The notes under the pieces were generated by a model that was not told where the DNA came from, made no database searches, and saw only the letters and a list, made by a program, of their open reading frames with translations. A stretch of 64,000 bases of DNA from assembly GCF_000280495.2 (NCBI RefSeq), contig NZ_CP018016.1, positions 4,464,001 through 4,528,000 on the forward strand, given 5' to 3'. Position 1 is the first letter of the stretch, and each line of letters opens with the position of its first letter. A program made the translations under genes and the position numbers. This stretch comes from Kosakonia radicincitans DSM 16656 (lineage in GTDB: Bacteria; Pseudomonadota; Gammaproteobacteria; Enterobacterales; Enterobacteriaceae). Positions 51,140-60,528 of this stretch are shown piece by piece.

Positions 51140-52898
51140 CAGGCTGTGTGAAAACTCCTGATCACTTTTTGGTCTAAGCGATGGTTTCATATGATCAACC
51201 ATTCTTGATAAACCCATGCGACGGAATGACTTTTTCATTAAAATTATAAGCATACAAATGAATACTGCGGATACCGACATGGTCCATCACATTCAAGGAC
51301 AAGACAGGCATCAGGTGACATTGCTCCCTGATACACTGGATGATTTTGTCACTGAAGATAACCCCGTCAGAGTGGTTGATATATTTGTAGATGGATTAAA
51401 GCTTGATTCTCTTGGTTTCAGCAGAGTTGATGCAAAGCGAACTGGACGGCCCGGATATCACCCTGCCACCCTACTGAAGTTGTACATTTACGGATATCTC
51501 AACCGAATTCAGTCCTCCCGTAGACTGGAAAAAGAGGCCCATCGGAACGTTGAACTGATGTGGTTACTTGAACGATTAACGCCTGACTTTAAAACCATTG
51601 CAGACTTCAGAAAAGATAACGGTGAAGGTATCAGGAATGCCTGTCGGGCCTTTATTGGCCTGTGCCGGCAAATGCAAATGTTCACTGATGTCGTTGTTGC
51701 CATTGACGGCAGCAAATTCAAAGCAGTAAACAGCAAACCCAACAACTTCACATCCCAGAAAGCCAATGACCATATTGAGCGCGTTGAGCAAAGTATTACT
51801 TATTATTTAAACAAGCTGGATGAAGCCGACAAGTATACTGAGCCCGATGCAAACACAAAGTTAACAGCCACTAAACTGGCTTGGCTAAAAAAGCGCTTAC
51901 GTGAGCTTCAGGAAATTCAACAAGCAGTCGCACAACAGCCAGATAAACAACTCTCTTTAACCGACCCTGACTCCCGGTTGATGAAAACAAATAATATGAA
52001 CCGGCAAGTTTGCTACAACGTTCAGACAGCTGTGGATACGAAAAACCATTTGATTGTTGCGCATGAAGTCACCAACACAACAGATAATGGACAACTTGGT
52101 TCAATGGCAACACTGGCTCAGAAAGCTGTTGGCCGGAAAGACATAACAGTACTGGCCGACAAAGGGTATTACAGTCGCAGCGATATTAAAACAGTTCTGG
52201 ATAGCGGAGCAGTGGCTTTGGTGCCAAAGGGAGATACCTCTGGTGCTGAACGTAAGGGGCTCTATAACCGCTCAATGTTCAGATATAACAGGGAAAAAGA
52301 TGTTTATGTATGCCCAATGGGCAATGAGCTTCAGAATCGATTTACCTCAACAGAGGACGGACTGGAGCAACAGTTGTACTTTAACAATATTGCCTGTCGC
52401 GATTGCAGCCAGCGCTCCAGATGCACTACATCAAAACGCGATCCAAGGCGTATACGGCGTTGGGTTCATGAAGCTGAAATGGAAGAAATGCATGCGAGGC
52501 TTGAGTCATTTCCTCAGGCGGTGGTCATGCGAAAGCAAACGGTAGAACATCCGTTTGGGACAATTAAAATGTGGATGGGTGCAACGCACTTCCTGATGCG
52601 GAAATTTAAAAACGTCAGTACGGAAATCAGTCTACATATATTGGCTTATAACCTGAAAAGGATGCTATCGATATGGGGTACTGCAGGATTGATAATTCAG
52701 CTGCAGGAACAATACGGCTAACGGTTCCAGCCGTTTTATCCTCCAGTAACAACAGATATCAGGTTCTTCCCCGCAATAAAAACTTCTGAGTCATCCGAAT
52801 AAAATCACAGATTACCTCGTCAACTTAAACGACATTCTTAAAACACAGATGAGAAATATTGTTTGGCTAATTGAAGCTATGAGTTTTCACACAGCCTG
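51140..52898 (+). mobile_element. IS1182-family insertion sequence, complete, 1759 bp
   Basis: Perfect terminal inverted repeats of 18 bp: CAGGCTGTGTGAAAACTC (51140-51157) and its complement (52881-52898). The element is flanked by the direct repeat CGCT (51136-51139 and 52899-52902), a 4-bp target duplication as expected for the family. It contains one transposase gene. Removing it would rejoin a short AT-balanced sequence in which I recognise no gene. Confidence 0.9.
51258..52721 (+). CDS. IS1182-family transposase
   Basis: A DDE transposase of 487 residues from the chosen ATG; 51216 and 51279 are alternatives and none has a good ribosome site. Family marks are the N-terminal HTH-like region (TGRPGYHPATLLKLYIYGYL, RRLEKEAHRNVELMWLLERL), catalytic Asp in VVVAIDGSKFKAVNSK, the second in VLADKGYYSR, the Cys-rich insert (CRDCSQRSRCTTSKRDPR) and the Glu in VEHPFGTIKMWMG. 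The frame is complete, so the element may be mobile. Confidence 0.92.
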   Translation: MNTADTDMVHHIQGQDRHQVTLLPDTLDDFVTEDNPVRVVDIFVDGLKLDSLGFSRVDAKRTGRPGYHPATLLKLYIYGYLNRIQSSRRLEKEAHRNVELMWLLERLTPDFKTIADFRKDNGEGIRNACRAFIGLCRQMQMFTDVVVAIDGSKFKAVNSKPNNFTSQKANDHIERVEQSITYYLNKLDEADKYTEPDANTKLTATKLAWLKKRLRELQEIQQAVAQQPDKQLSLTDPDSRLMKTNNMNRQVCYNVQTAVDTKNHLIVAHEVTNTTDNGQLGSMATLAQKAVGRKDITVLADKGYYSRSDIKTVLDSGAVALVPKGDTSGAERKGLYNRSMFRYNREKDVYVCPMGNELQNRFTSTEDGLEQQLYFNNIACRDCSQRSRCTTSKRDPRRIRRWVHEAEMEEMHARLESFPQAVVMRKQTVEHPFGTIKMWMGATHFLMRKFKNVSTEISLHILAYNLKRMLSIWGTAGLIIQLQEQYG

Positions 52899-53019
52899 CG
52901 CTCATTGCAGACCTCACATCCCCAAATTTCACCATCTCCATACCATAAGTGAAGCCTTCTTACGCCTGGGAATGAATTCTGGAGGAGCAGGTCAAGACGT
53001 CATTTATTTCTGCCCAGGA

Positions 53020-53838
53020 CTACGAATTGACGTGCTCGCGACAGTAAAGACGTTTCCAGCCTGTGGGCGTCAGCCCGGTCAGTTTACGGAAGATCTGCCG
53101 AAAGTAACTGGTGTCATTGAATCCGCACTGGCTAGCGACTTCGGTTAGCGACAGCGAATTATTGATCAGCAACTTCTCCGCCATCAGTACGCGCTGGCGA
53201 TGAATAGCTTCCGTCAGCGTCAGACGAAAAACACGGCGGTAGACGCGTCCCAGATAATCTGCGTTGCAGTGCAACTCCTTTGCCAGCGAAGACGTGGTGA
53301 TCGGCAAATGGAATTGGGTGCGAATGAGCTGATGGGCCTTCCACGCCAACGCCATTCCAGGGCTGTCATTGGCGCTTTCCTGCGGGCCGGGGGCGGCAAT
53401 TTGTTGCAAGATCAGCAGCAAAATACACTCCATCGCCACGTTGCGGCGAATATTTTCCTGCTCGCTGAGAAACTGGCGAAACAGGGAAATGACATACTGC
53501 GGATCGCTCACCCGTGTATATTGGGGGACGCTCAGCAGCGCAGCATACCCCCTTTCTTCGGCCACGCCTTGCAGCCAGTCAAAATGCAGCCAGTAGAATT
53601 TGAGATCGGCTGGAAAAGCGCCCTCGCCCACATGGCGATGCCCCGGGCGCAGCAGCAAACTCTCGCCCGCCTGTACAATAAACAGGTGATCGTCTTCACG
53701 GATTTGCAGCTCTCCGCGCTCCACAAAGATGACTTCCCATGAGGTCAGCGTGCGCGCGGGATGGCTCCCTATCCCGCGAGAAATGAACAATCCGCCATTT
53801 TGCACACGAACCGGAAACGCTATGGATAATTCAAGCAT
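53020..53838 (-). CDS. AraC-family regulator of the arabinoside operon
   Basis: A 272-residue regulator with an N-terminal cupin-like sugar-binding domain (WEVIFVERGELQIRED, ESLLLRPGHRHVGEG) and a C-terminal double HTH (ITTSSLAKELHCNADYLGRV; SLTEVASQCGFNDTSYFRQI). It is divergent from the GPH symporter gene across 239 bp. The arrangement fits an activator induced by an arabinose-containing saccharide. It is close to the IS1182 element on its downstream side. Confidence 0.9.
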   Translation of the reverse strand: MLELSIAFPVRVQNGGLFISRGIGSHPARTLTSWEVIFVERGELQIREDDHLFIVQAGESLLLRPGHRHVGEGAFPADLKFYWLHFDWLQGVAEERGYAALLSVPQYTRVSDPQYVISLFRQFLSEQENIRRNVAMECILLLILQQIAAPGPQESANDSPGMALAWKAHQLIRTQFHLPITTSSLAKELHCNADYLGRVYRRVFRLTLTEAIHRQRVLMAEKLLINNSLSLTEVASQCGFNDTSYFRQIFRKLTGLTPTGWKRLYCREHVNS

Positions 53839-54077
53839 CGATAATCAATTTTCCGCTTTTTAAGTCATATCAATAGGCCTTTCTATTTGATTATTAATCA
53901 AAAAATAGTTTACTGCCCGATCCAGCTCACACTTTATTAAACAGGTCGGAATCGCTCTCTTTTTATACTTTTCCCTTCTCTTGTTGAACGCCGTATTCCG
54001 GGCAAAATAAATCCGTACCTGAAAATAAGCCCGTCCTGATGCGGGCAATGGACTCTGACCCTGATGAGGAGTTTATT
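53839..54077. promoter_or_regulatory. Divergent promoter region of the arabinoside operon
   Basis: No gene seen in 239 bp. It contains the inverted repeat TTGATT-ATT-AATCAA (53887-53901) in an AT-rich tract. AraC-type half-sites are expected but could not be defined. The strong ribosome site GAGGAG lies just before the symporter start at 54078. Confidence 0.4.
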
Positions 54078-55478
54078 ATGACTGCTAGCCCGATTACGCA
54101 AACCGAACTGACGCAGCAGGACGCGAGCGATGCCCTTTCCCTGCGCGAGAAAATCGGTTACGGGCTGGGTGACGCCGGTGGCACGGTAATCACCTGCCTG
54201 ATCATGAATTTCCTGACATTTTTCTACACCGATGTATTTGGTCTTACCCCGGCGCTGGTCGGGACGCTGTTTATGGCGTTGCGTGTGTTTGATGCGGTGT
54301 CCGATCCGATTATGGGCATTATGGCTGACCGTACTCAGAGCCGCTGGGGACGTTTCCGTCCATGGCAACTGTGGATTGCGGTGCCGATTGGCGTGATCGG
54401 CGTTCTGACCTTTACCACACCTGACGTCAGCATGAACATGAAGATCGTCTGGGCGTTCGGTACCTATCTGTTGCTTTCCGTCAGCTATACCGCGATCAAC
54501 GTGCCCTATTGCGCACTGATCAACACCATGACCAGCCGCCACAGCGAAGTGATTGCCTGCCAGTCCTGGCGCTTTGTGCTGTGCGGCGTGGCGGGTTTTT
54601 TGGTCTCTGTGGGCCTGCCCTGGCTGGTATCTGTACTGGGCAAAGGCAACACCGCGCAGGGTTATCAACTGGGCGTCGGGCTTCTGTGTAGCGTGGCGGT
54701 GGTGATGTTTCTGTGCTGTTTTTTCTGGGTACGCGAGCGCGTCTCACTGGACAGCCTGGGGAAATTTACCCTGCGTGAGCATCTGGCTGGGTTGCGCCGA
54801 AATGACCAGCTACTGCTGATGCTGCTGATGTCGTTCCTGCTGATCAATGTGTTCAACATTCGGGGTGGAGGCTATATGTACTTCATCACCTATGTCTTGC
54901 AGGGCAGTACTGCTTACACCTCGCTGTTTTTTACCATGGTGACGTTTGCCTCGATTCTTGGCTCGGTGCTGGTCAGCCCGCTTTCCAAACGCGTGGATAC
55001 CGTCAGATTGTATTACTGGACCAACATCGTCCTGGCTGCGCTGGCAATCGTGATGTGGTTCTTGCCTACAAGCCCGGCGTGGCAGACCTTCTGGCTGGTG
55101 GTGATTTTTGGCAACGGTATTATTCTCGGCTTCACCCTGCCGCTGCATTTTGCATTGATGGCTTTCGCCGATGACTACGGTGAGTGGAAAACCCGCGTGC
55201 GCTCCTCGGGGATGAACTTCGCCTTTAATCTCTTCTGCATCAAACTGGCCTGGGCCTCAAGCGCCGGGATCATCAGCCTGGTGTTTATCTTTGTCGCTTA
55301 TCACCCAGGCGCAGGGCACCAGACGACGGCATCGCTGCATGGCATTACCAGCATGGAAACCCTGCTGCCTGCTTTATTCCACTTGCTGCTGGCGTTCACT
55401 ATTCTCGCCTGCAAACTCAACAATCCACTCATGGCGCGCATAGCCAGCGAGTTGCGTGTTCGCCATGCTCCGGTCTGA
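54078..55478 (+). CDS. GPH-family sugar:cation symporter
   Basis: A 466-residue, 12-helix carrier of the glycoside-pentoside-hexuronide family (MelB/XynT-like). It opens [20 protein letters not shown], followed by the family phrase [20 protein letters not shown] and the GRFRPW loop. The start is ATG at 54078 with GAGGAG upstream; an in-frame ATG at 54039 is poorer. It probably imports a beta-L-arabinofuranoside disaccharide for the GH127 enzyme encoded next. Confidence 0.92.
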   Translation: MTASPITQTELTQQDASDALSLREKIGYGLGDAGGTVITCLIMNFLTFFYTDVFGLTPALVGTLFMALRVFDAVSDPIMGIMADRTQSRWGRFRPWQLWIAVPIGVIGVLTFTTPDVSMNMKIVWAFGTYLLLSVSYTAINVPYCALINTMTSRHSEVIACQSWRFVLCGVAGFLVSVGLPWLVSVLGKGNTAQGYQLGVGLLCSVAVVMFLCCFFWVRERVSLDSLGKFTLREHLAGLRRNDQLLLMLLMSFLLINVFNIRGGGYMYFITYVLQGSTAYTSLFFTMVTFASILGSVLVSPLSKRVDTVRLYYWTNIVLAALAIVMWFLPTSPAWQTFWLVVIFGNGIILGFTLPLHFALMAFADDYGEWKTRVRSSGMNFAFNLFCIKLAWASSAGIISLVFIFVAYHPGAGHQTTASLHGITSMETLLPALFHLLLAFTILACKLNNPLMARIASELRVRHAPV

Positions 55479-55488
55479 GGAGAACATT

Positions 55489-57444
55489 ATGTCTGTGATG
55501 GAAGTCGATCTGCATAAGCTGAAAATTAACGATCCCTTTCTGGGTCAGTATCAGCAACTGGTAAGGGATGTCGTCATTCCTTATCAATGGGATGCGCTGA
55601 ACGATCGGATCGCCGAGGCGGATCCCAGCCATGCAATTGAAAATTTCCGTATCGCCGCCGGGCTACAGCAGGGAGAATTTTACGGCATGGTGTTTCAGGA
55701 CAGTGACGTGGCGAAGTGGCTGGAAGCCGTCGCCTGGTCGCTGTGCCAACAACCGGATGCGGAACTGGAAAAAACCGCCGATGAGGTGATTGAACTGGTG
55801 GCTGCCGCCCAGTGTGAAGACGGCTATCTCAACACCTATTTCACCGTCAAAGCCCCCAACGAGCGCTGGACTAACCTTGCGGAATGTCATGAGCTGTATT
55901 GCGCCGGGCATATGATCGAGGCCGGAGTGGCCTTCTTTCAGGCCACTGGTAAGCGCCGTCTGTTAGAGGTGGTGTGTAAACTTGCCGACCATATCGACAG
56001 CGTGTTCGGACCTGGTGAGACACAGTTGCACGGTTATCCCGGGCATCCCGAAATCGAGCTGGCGCTGATGCGCCTGCATGACGTAACGCAGGAGCCGCGT
56101 TATCTGGCGCTGGTGAATTACTTCGTCGAGCAGCGCGGAACGCAGCCGCATTTTTACGATATCGAATATGAAAAGCGTGGCAAAACATCTTACTGGAACA
56201 CCTATGGCCCGGCGTGGATGGTAAAGGACAAAGCCTACAGCCAGGCGCATCAACCCATTGCCGGGCAGCAAACCGCTATCGGTCACGCGGTACGTTTTGT
56301 TTATTTGATGACCGGCGTGGCGCACCTGGCCCGGCTCAGCAATGATGAGGCGAAACGGCAAGACTGCCTGCGTTTATGGCATAACATGGCCCAGCGCCAG
56401 CTCTATATTACGGGCGGTATCGGTTCGCAAAGCAGCGGTGAAGCGTTCAGCAGCGATTACGATTTGCCGAACGACAGCGTGTATGCCGAAAGCTGCGCGT
56501 CCATTGGCCTGATGATGTTCGCCCGCCGTATGCTGGAGATGGAAGCGGACAGCCAGTATGCCGATGTGATGGAACGAGCGCTGTACAACACCGTGCTGGG
56601 CGGCATGGCGCTGGATGGTAAACACTTCTTTTACGTTAACCCGCTGGAGGTTCACCCGAAAACGCTCCGCTTTAATCATATCTATGATCACGTTAAACCG
56701 GTTCGCCAGCGCTGGTTCGGTTGCGCCTGCTGCCCCCCTAATATCGCGCGTTTGCTGACCTCGCTCGGTCATTACATTTATACCCCACACCAGGATGCGC
56801 TCTATATCAACCTTTATGTCGGCAACAGCATTGAAGTGCCCGTCGGGGATAAGGTTCTGCGGCTGCGTGTCAGCGGTAATTTCCCGTGGCAGGAAAAGGT
56901 GATGATTGCGGTTGAGTCGCCGTTGCCGGTGCAGCATACCCTTGCTTTACGCATGCCTGACTGGTGCGATGCGCCACAGGTCACGCTCAACGGCGTTGCG
57001 GTGGAAAAAGCGGTTCACAAAGGTTACCTGCATATTCACCGACTCTGGCAGGAAGGCGATACGTTAACCCTGACCTTGCCGATGCCGGTACGTCGAATAT
57101 ACGGTAATCCGCTGGTGCGGCACGTTGCCGGAAAAGTGGCGATTCAGCGGGGGCCACTGGTGTATTGCCTTGAACAGGCCGATAACGGTGAGGAACTGCA
57201 CAACCTGTGGTTACCGCAAACCGCAACCTTCAAAACGACTGAAGGCAAAGGCCTGTTCTCGCACAAAGTTTTAATTCAGGCCGAGGGCATTAAACGCACG
57301 TCAGCGAATCCCGAACAAGCGTTGCTCTGGCACTATGACCATTCTCCATCAACCAGGCAGCCGCAGACATTAACCTTTATTCCGTGGTTTTGCTGGGCCA
57401 ACAGAGGAGAAGGAGAGATGAGGATCTGGGTCAACGAAGAGTAA
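55489..57444 (+). CDS. GH127 beta-L-arabinofuranosidase
   Basis: A 651-residue glycoside hydrolase of family 127. By eye alignment with Bifidobacterium HypBA1, the nucleophile Cys417 and zinc Cys418 correspond to Cys414/Cys415 in WFGCACCPPNIARLL. Zinc ligands Glu338/Cys340 correspond to Glu334/Cys336 in YAESCASIG, and the acid/base Glu322 to Glu318 in SGEAFSSDYDLP. All are conserved. There is no signal peptide, so it works in the cytosol on imported arabinosides, for example from plant hydroxyproline-rich glycoproteins. The start ATG at 55489 follows GAGGAG; co-transcribed with the symporter. Confidence 0.93.
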   Translation: MSVMEVDLHKLKINDPFLGQYQQLVRDVVIPYQWDALNDRIAEADPSHAIENFRIAAGLQQGEFYGMVFQDSDVAKWLEAVAWSLCQQPDAELEKTADEVIELVAAAQCEDGYLNTYFTVKAPNERWTNLAECHELYCAGHMIEAGVAFFQATGKRRLLEVVCKLADHIDSVFGPGETQLHGYPGHPEIELALMRLHDVTQEPRYLALVNYFVEQRGTQPHFYDIEYEKRGKTSYWNTYGPAWMVKDKAYSQAHQPIAGQQTAIGHAVRFVYLMTGVAHLARLSNDEAKRQDCLRLWHNMAQRQLYITGGIGSQSSGEAFSSDYDLPNDSVYAESCASIGLMMFARRMLEMEADSQYADVMERALYNTVLGGMALDGKHFFYVNPLEVHPKTLRFNHIYDHVKPVRQRWFGCACCPPNIARLLTSLGHYIYTPHQDALYINLYVGNSIEVPVGDKVLRLRVSGNFPWQEKVMIAVESPLPVQHTLALRMPDWCDAPQVTLNGVAVEKAVHKGYLHIHRLWQEGDTLTLTLPMPVRRIYGNPLVRHVAGKVAIQRGPLVYCLEQADNGEELHNLWLPQTATFKTTEGKGLFSHKVLIQAEGIKRTSANPEQALLWHYDHSPSTRQPQTLTFIPWFCWANRGEGEMRIWVNEE

Positions 57445-57464
57445 ATCTTCTTTCCGCCGCCAGA

Positions 57465-57605
57465 TTCAGTGGCGGTTTCATGATAGGCGGTAACATTATT
57501 ATCCGCAGCGGTCTGATTTTTATGGGGGCAACTGCGGATGATGACCTGCGGGCCTTTGATGAGAAAACTGGCAAAGAGTCTTTGGACAACCTTAGCGCCG
57601 GGTTC
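57465..57605 (+). pseudogene. Fragment of a PQQ-dependent glucose dehydrogenase-like gene
   Basis: About 45 codons resembling a beta-propeller blade of quinoprotein dehydrogenases: GGNIIIRSGLIFMGATADDD then LRAFDEKTGKES, ending near GFLKG. Full-length Gcd has about 800 residues, so this is a scrap. The rest of 57445-57858 contains no gene apart from the terminator at 57786. Confidence 0.5.
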
Positions 57606-57785
57606 CTTAAAGGAGTGACACCGTTCTACACTCCGCTATGTTATGAGCAAAAATGGTGAACCAGGTATCATGAAGCCATAGCCGTTGTTGTCGCTGTGCT
57701 TACGTATGTAGCTGACAGGGAAAAGAGCAATACTGCACCAATCCCGCAGAGCGTGCGCTGCGAATTCTGCACAGATCTCCCCCTG

Positions 57786-57818
57786 AGAAAAAACGCGCCA
57801 GGACGCTTCCCGGCGCGT
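57786..57818 (-). terminator. Rho-independent terminator of the AraC/GyrI-like gene
   Basis: Stem ACGCGCC (57793-57799) with GGCGCGT (57812-57818); on the minus strand it is followed by TTTTTTCTC. It lies 41 bp after the stop of the minus-strand gene at 57859. Confidence 0.85.
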
Positions 57819-57858
57819 CTCACACCTGAGGCGACTGTAAACATGACGCTGAATCAGT

Positions 57859-58734
57859 TTATTTCAACGGCAAATAGATATCCGTGAGTAATTCATGTTC
57901 CGCTACCTCATGCACAAAGTTGTGGTAATGAAAGAAAAGCGGGAAGTCGCGAAGTTCCTCGCCACTCTCAGGCAACCAGTCACGATACAGAGTTTTAGCC
58001 AACCCGGTTAATGCATCATGCGATCCCTGATGGCGCAACACCGCACATCGACCAGCAGGGATGTCACTATTTATCACCCCAAAGCGATTGTCCTCCGCAA
58101 TGGGTGACGTTACTGTCCCGCAAATATGGAACTCAAATTCATCGGGCGGTGTTAAGTCCGGATCGTGTGGTGCAATACCGTATGTCTGGCTGCTGGCAAC
58201 AGGCGAATAACCCGTGGTTTTTCGCCATTCAATAAAGCGGGCCGCAGTTTCGTTTATTAGCTCCGGTTGTCCATAATGAGTCAGCATTGCGACTGATGTC
58301 GCGGGAAAATGGATGATCTTGATCTGGCCTTGCATCGTTTGTCTCCTGGCTTTATAAGGTTCGGATATGCGCTTATGCCAATCGACCCAAGGGGGCTGCT
58401 GGCGAAATTGCGTCGGTGAGAGACCAAACATTTGTCTGAAAGCACGGCTAAATGATTCAGAATGCTGGAAACCGGCGTCGAACGCGATATCAGTGATTTT
58501 CTCTAACGGATTAAAAGCCAGCCGATAAGATGCGCGTTTTAAACGCATCATCTGGATGTAACGACCAGGTGGCATCCCACAATAACTACAAAACTGACGA
58601 TGGAAGTGAAATGGCGAGAAGTGAGCCACTTCACTGAGTTTCTCCAGTAATAATGTGTCATCGAGATGACAGTCAATATAATCAAAGACCTGTTTAAAAC
58701 GTCTGGCGTAACTATCGGTTTTGTTATCACACAT
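57859..58734 (-). CDS. AraC-family regulator with GyrI-like ligand domain
   Basis: A 291-residue regulator. The N-terminal double HTH (LLEKLSEVAHFSPFHFHRQF; ITDIAFDAGFQHSESFSRAF) is followed from about 130 by a GyrI-like/BAF domain (IKIIHFPATSVAMLTHYGQP; LFFHYHNFVHEVAEHELLTD), as in Rob/SbmC-related and BmrR-like multidrug sensors. It has its own terminator. The target is not obvious; neighbours on both sides belong to other systems. Confidence 0.9.
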   Translation of the reverse strand: MCDNKTDSYARRFKQVFDYIDCHLDDTLLLEKLSEVAHFSPFHFHRQFCSYCGMPPGRYIQMMRLKRASYRLAFNPLEKITDIAFDAGFQHSESFSRAFRQMFGLSPTQFRQQPPWVDWHKRISEPYKARRQTMQGQIKIIHFPATSVAMLTHYGQPELINETAARFIEWRKTTGYSPVASSQTYGIAPHDPDLTPPDEFEFHICGTVTSPIAEDNRFGVINSDIPAGRCAVLRHQGSHDALTGLAKTLYRDWLPESGEELRDFPLFFHYHNFVHEVAEHELLTDIYLPLK

Positions 58735-58940
58735 GGCTTCCTCCGTGCTGCTTAATATGCTCGAAGGCGATTCAGTTTGCCTGACCGATCTTGCCCAAAG
58801 AACGTCCGCAGAAACATTGACGAATAAAAACGTGCCAGAGCGCGTTTGAGCCGCTTATTGCAGCTTTTCCATAGATGGCTGTTTGATGAGTTGTGGCCTC
58901 ACGTTGCCGGATAATGCCTGAGCACTGAGATATTCAGGAT

Positions 58941-59507
58941 TCACACAGCCATCCTTCTTCCCAGACAGCTAAGATGCCAGCGTTTTCCATTACTACTCAG
59001 TTGCGTCATGCTTAGCGGTTGAATATCAAGCAGTTGAAAAGAACTGGCAGGCGCATCGAGCAATTGAATCACTATCGCCCTGATAACCGTAGAGGAAACA
59101 ATCGCACACTGACACCCTCGCTCTGCAACTCTCAGCGAGAGCCACCTTCCTGTGCGCGCCATTACTTGCACAATATTTTCTCCTCCCGGTGGCGCGTCCC
59201 CGGAAAGCCAGCACTGAAATGCGCCATGCTCCTGCTCAATAACCTTTTTAATCGGGATGCCCGCCCAACGGCCATATCCGGGTTCAGCGAGTTCCGCAAC
59301 GGACTCACCACACAGCCCTAGCGCAGATGTTGTCTGCCGTGCAGGTAGATCCGGAGCGGTCCAGACTTTACTGAATGGCCCGACGCACTCCTTTAGCTGA
59401 CGCAGTTGGTTCACGGAAGTTTCGGTAAGAGGATCGTCAAACGGGAACCGCGAGTTCCTGTTTGCCAGGGTTTCCCCCTGGCAAATCAGTTGCATCACGA
59501 AGGCCAT
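58941..59507 (-). CDS. Histidine-phosphatase-fold protein without catalytic histidines
   Basis: A 188-residue protein of the phosphoglycerate mutase-like fold. The RHG motif that carries the phospho-accepting His reads LICQGETLANRN, with Cys-Gln for Arg-His. The second catalytic His motif (SHGGVIR in relatives) reads SSTVIRAIV. TAPDLPARQT (near 58) and GRWAGIPIKKV remain family-like. It is therefore likely an inactive binding protein or a decaying gene. The start at 59507 follows the CbtA stop by 4 bp; ATG at 59495 is possible. Such genes are found with cbtAB, suggesting a role in cobalt or corrinoid handling. Confidence 0.75.
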   Translation of the reverse strand: MAFVMQLICQGETLANRNSRFPFDDPLTETSVNQLRQLKECVGPFSKVWTAPDLPARQTTSALGLCGESVAELAEPGYGRWAGIPIKKVIEQEHGAFQCWLSGDAPPGGENIVQVMARTGRWLSLRVAERGCQCAIVSSTVIRAIVIQLLDAPASSFQLLDIQPLSMTQLSSNGKRWHLSCLGRRMAV

Positions 59508-59511
59508 GCCG

Positions 59512-60276
59512 TCAGCATCCTTCGGCCAGATAACGATGCCCGGGCTTGCGCAGCGTCCTTTCGGCAAATGTGCCAAACAATAGCCCCGTTGCGCACCACA
59601 TCGTTAACTGAGTGCCGAAAGCACTCAGGCGAAAACGCCACAGGAGATCGGCGGAGAAACCCTCCGGAACCTCATTCACTGCGGGCATCAGCATGCAGAT
59701 GGCAATCAGCATCGCCAGCCCCACCAGCCCTCCCCACAGCGCGGCATTCCACCCGCCCAGCCTCTGTCTCAGTTGATGGGCGCTCCAGGCTGCGGTCACG
59801 ACAATCACCACGGAAACCAGCAACATGCTGAAGTAGAGCGCAGTCCGATAGCCAATTGTTGAAGGATCTCCCACCGCAGGAGGGTTAGGAGGATATTTCA
59901 GCCCCGGAATCATGCTCATTATCAGGAACCCGCCCAGCGACAATGACAGCGCCAGCGCTCTTGCTCCTCGCGGTCCTGTGCGTTGCCAGCACAGCGACCA
60001 GAAAAGGGCCAGAGCACCACCCATCGCCGCACTGAACAGGATCATTCCGCTCAGCAGACCCGCACCAGACTGTGTTTTCCGGCTAAAAACTTCGCCGCCA
60101 GCGTCACCCTCGTGGTGATGCCCACCTTCCCCACTTAACTGCTTGTGGGAAAGGGCTTCTTCAAATGAAATCGCACTATCGACCTGCGGCTCCCCGAAGA
60201 AACGGGCGAAGCTAAAGGCGATAATGCCGGCGAGGAGCCCGGCCATCATCCCCTGTAACAGCAGTTTTCCCGTCAT
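59512..60276 (-). CDS. cbtA: CbtA-family predicted cobalt transporter subunit
   Basis: A 254-residue membrane protein, CbtA family. Five or six helices are visible. It opens TGKLLLQGMMAGLLAGIIAF, has the His-rich cytoplasmic or periplasmic loop EGGHHHEGDAGGEVFSRKTQ, and contains GLKYPPNPPAVGDPSTIGYR near 135, a family signature. The start is ATG at 60276 with GAGGA upstream; a longer in-frame start at 60324 overlaps CbtB. It presumably supplies cobalt to the nitrile hydratase. Confidence 0.88.
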   Translation of the reverse strand: MTGKLLLQGMMAGLLAGIIAFSFARFFGEPQVDSAISFEEALSHKQLSGEGGHHHEGDAGGEVFSRKTQSGAGLLSGMILFSAAMGGALALFWSLCWQRTGPRGARALALSLSLGGFLIMSMIPGLKYPPNPPAVGDPSTIGYRTALYFSMLLVSVVIVVTAAWSAHQLRQRLGGWNAALWGGLVGLAMLIAICMLMPAVNEVPEGFSADLLWRFRLSAFGTQLTMWCATGLLFGTFAERTLRKPGHRYLAEGC

Positions 60277-60286
60277 GGTTTTATCC

Positions 60287-60496
60287 TCAGTGGCAGGGGA
60301 ATCCCAGCAGATGCCGGGCATCATGGAAGTATTCGTGTACCTGATTGCCGGAAAAAACGGCAGTGGCCCCCTGCTCTGCCCCGATAAAATAGACAGACAG
60401 CATCACCATCAGCGTGATAAATGCAATCCACGGCAATATGGCATTAAACGGAATAGGCGCCTGTACGACTTCAATTTTATTAACGGTATGTTCCAT
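60287..60496 (-). CDS. cbtB: CbtB-family predicted cobalt transporter subunit
   Basis: A 69-residue single-span protein. One helix (LPWIAFITLMVMLSVYFIGA) is followed by the conserved His-rich end EYFHDARHLLGFPCH, typical of CbtB and likely metal-binding. It lies 10 bp before cbtA and 32 bp after the nitrile hydratase activator gene. In other bacteria cbtAB genes are often under cobalamin riboswitch control; here they instead follow a cobalt enzyme operon, and I see no riboswitch. Confidence 0.9.
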   Translation of the reverse strand: MEHTVNKIEVVQAPIPFNAILPWIAFITLMVMLSVYFIGAEQGATAVFSGNQVHEYFHDARHLLGFPCH

Positions 60497-60528
60497 TTTT
60501 CTTCCTCATAACGGGCTGTGGATAATAT

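Noticed and set aside
51065..51280. A 71-codon minus-strand frame across the left end of the IS1182 element
   Set aside because: It crosses the element boundary and the inverted repeat, so it cannot be an ancestral gene; no motif recognised.
53937..54668. A 243-codon minus-strand frame opposite the GPH symporter start
   Set aside because: Its composition is His/Gln-rich shadow sequence; the sense frame is a clear GPH carrier.
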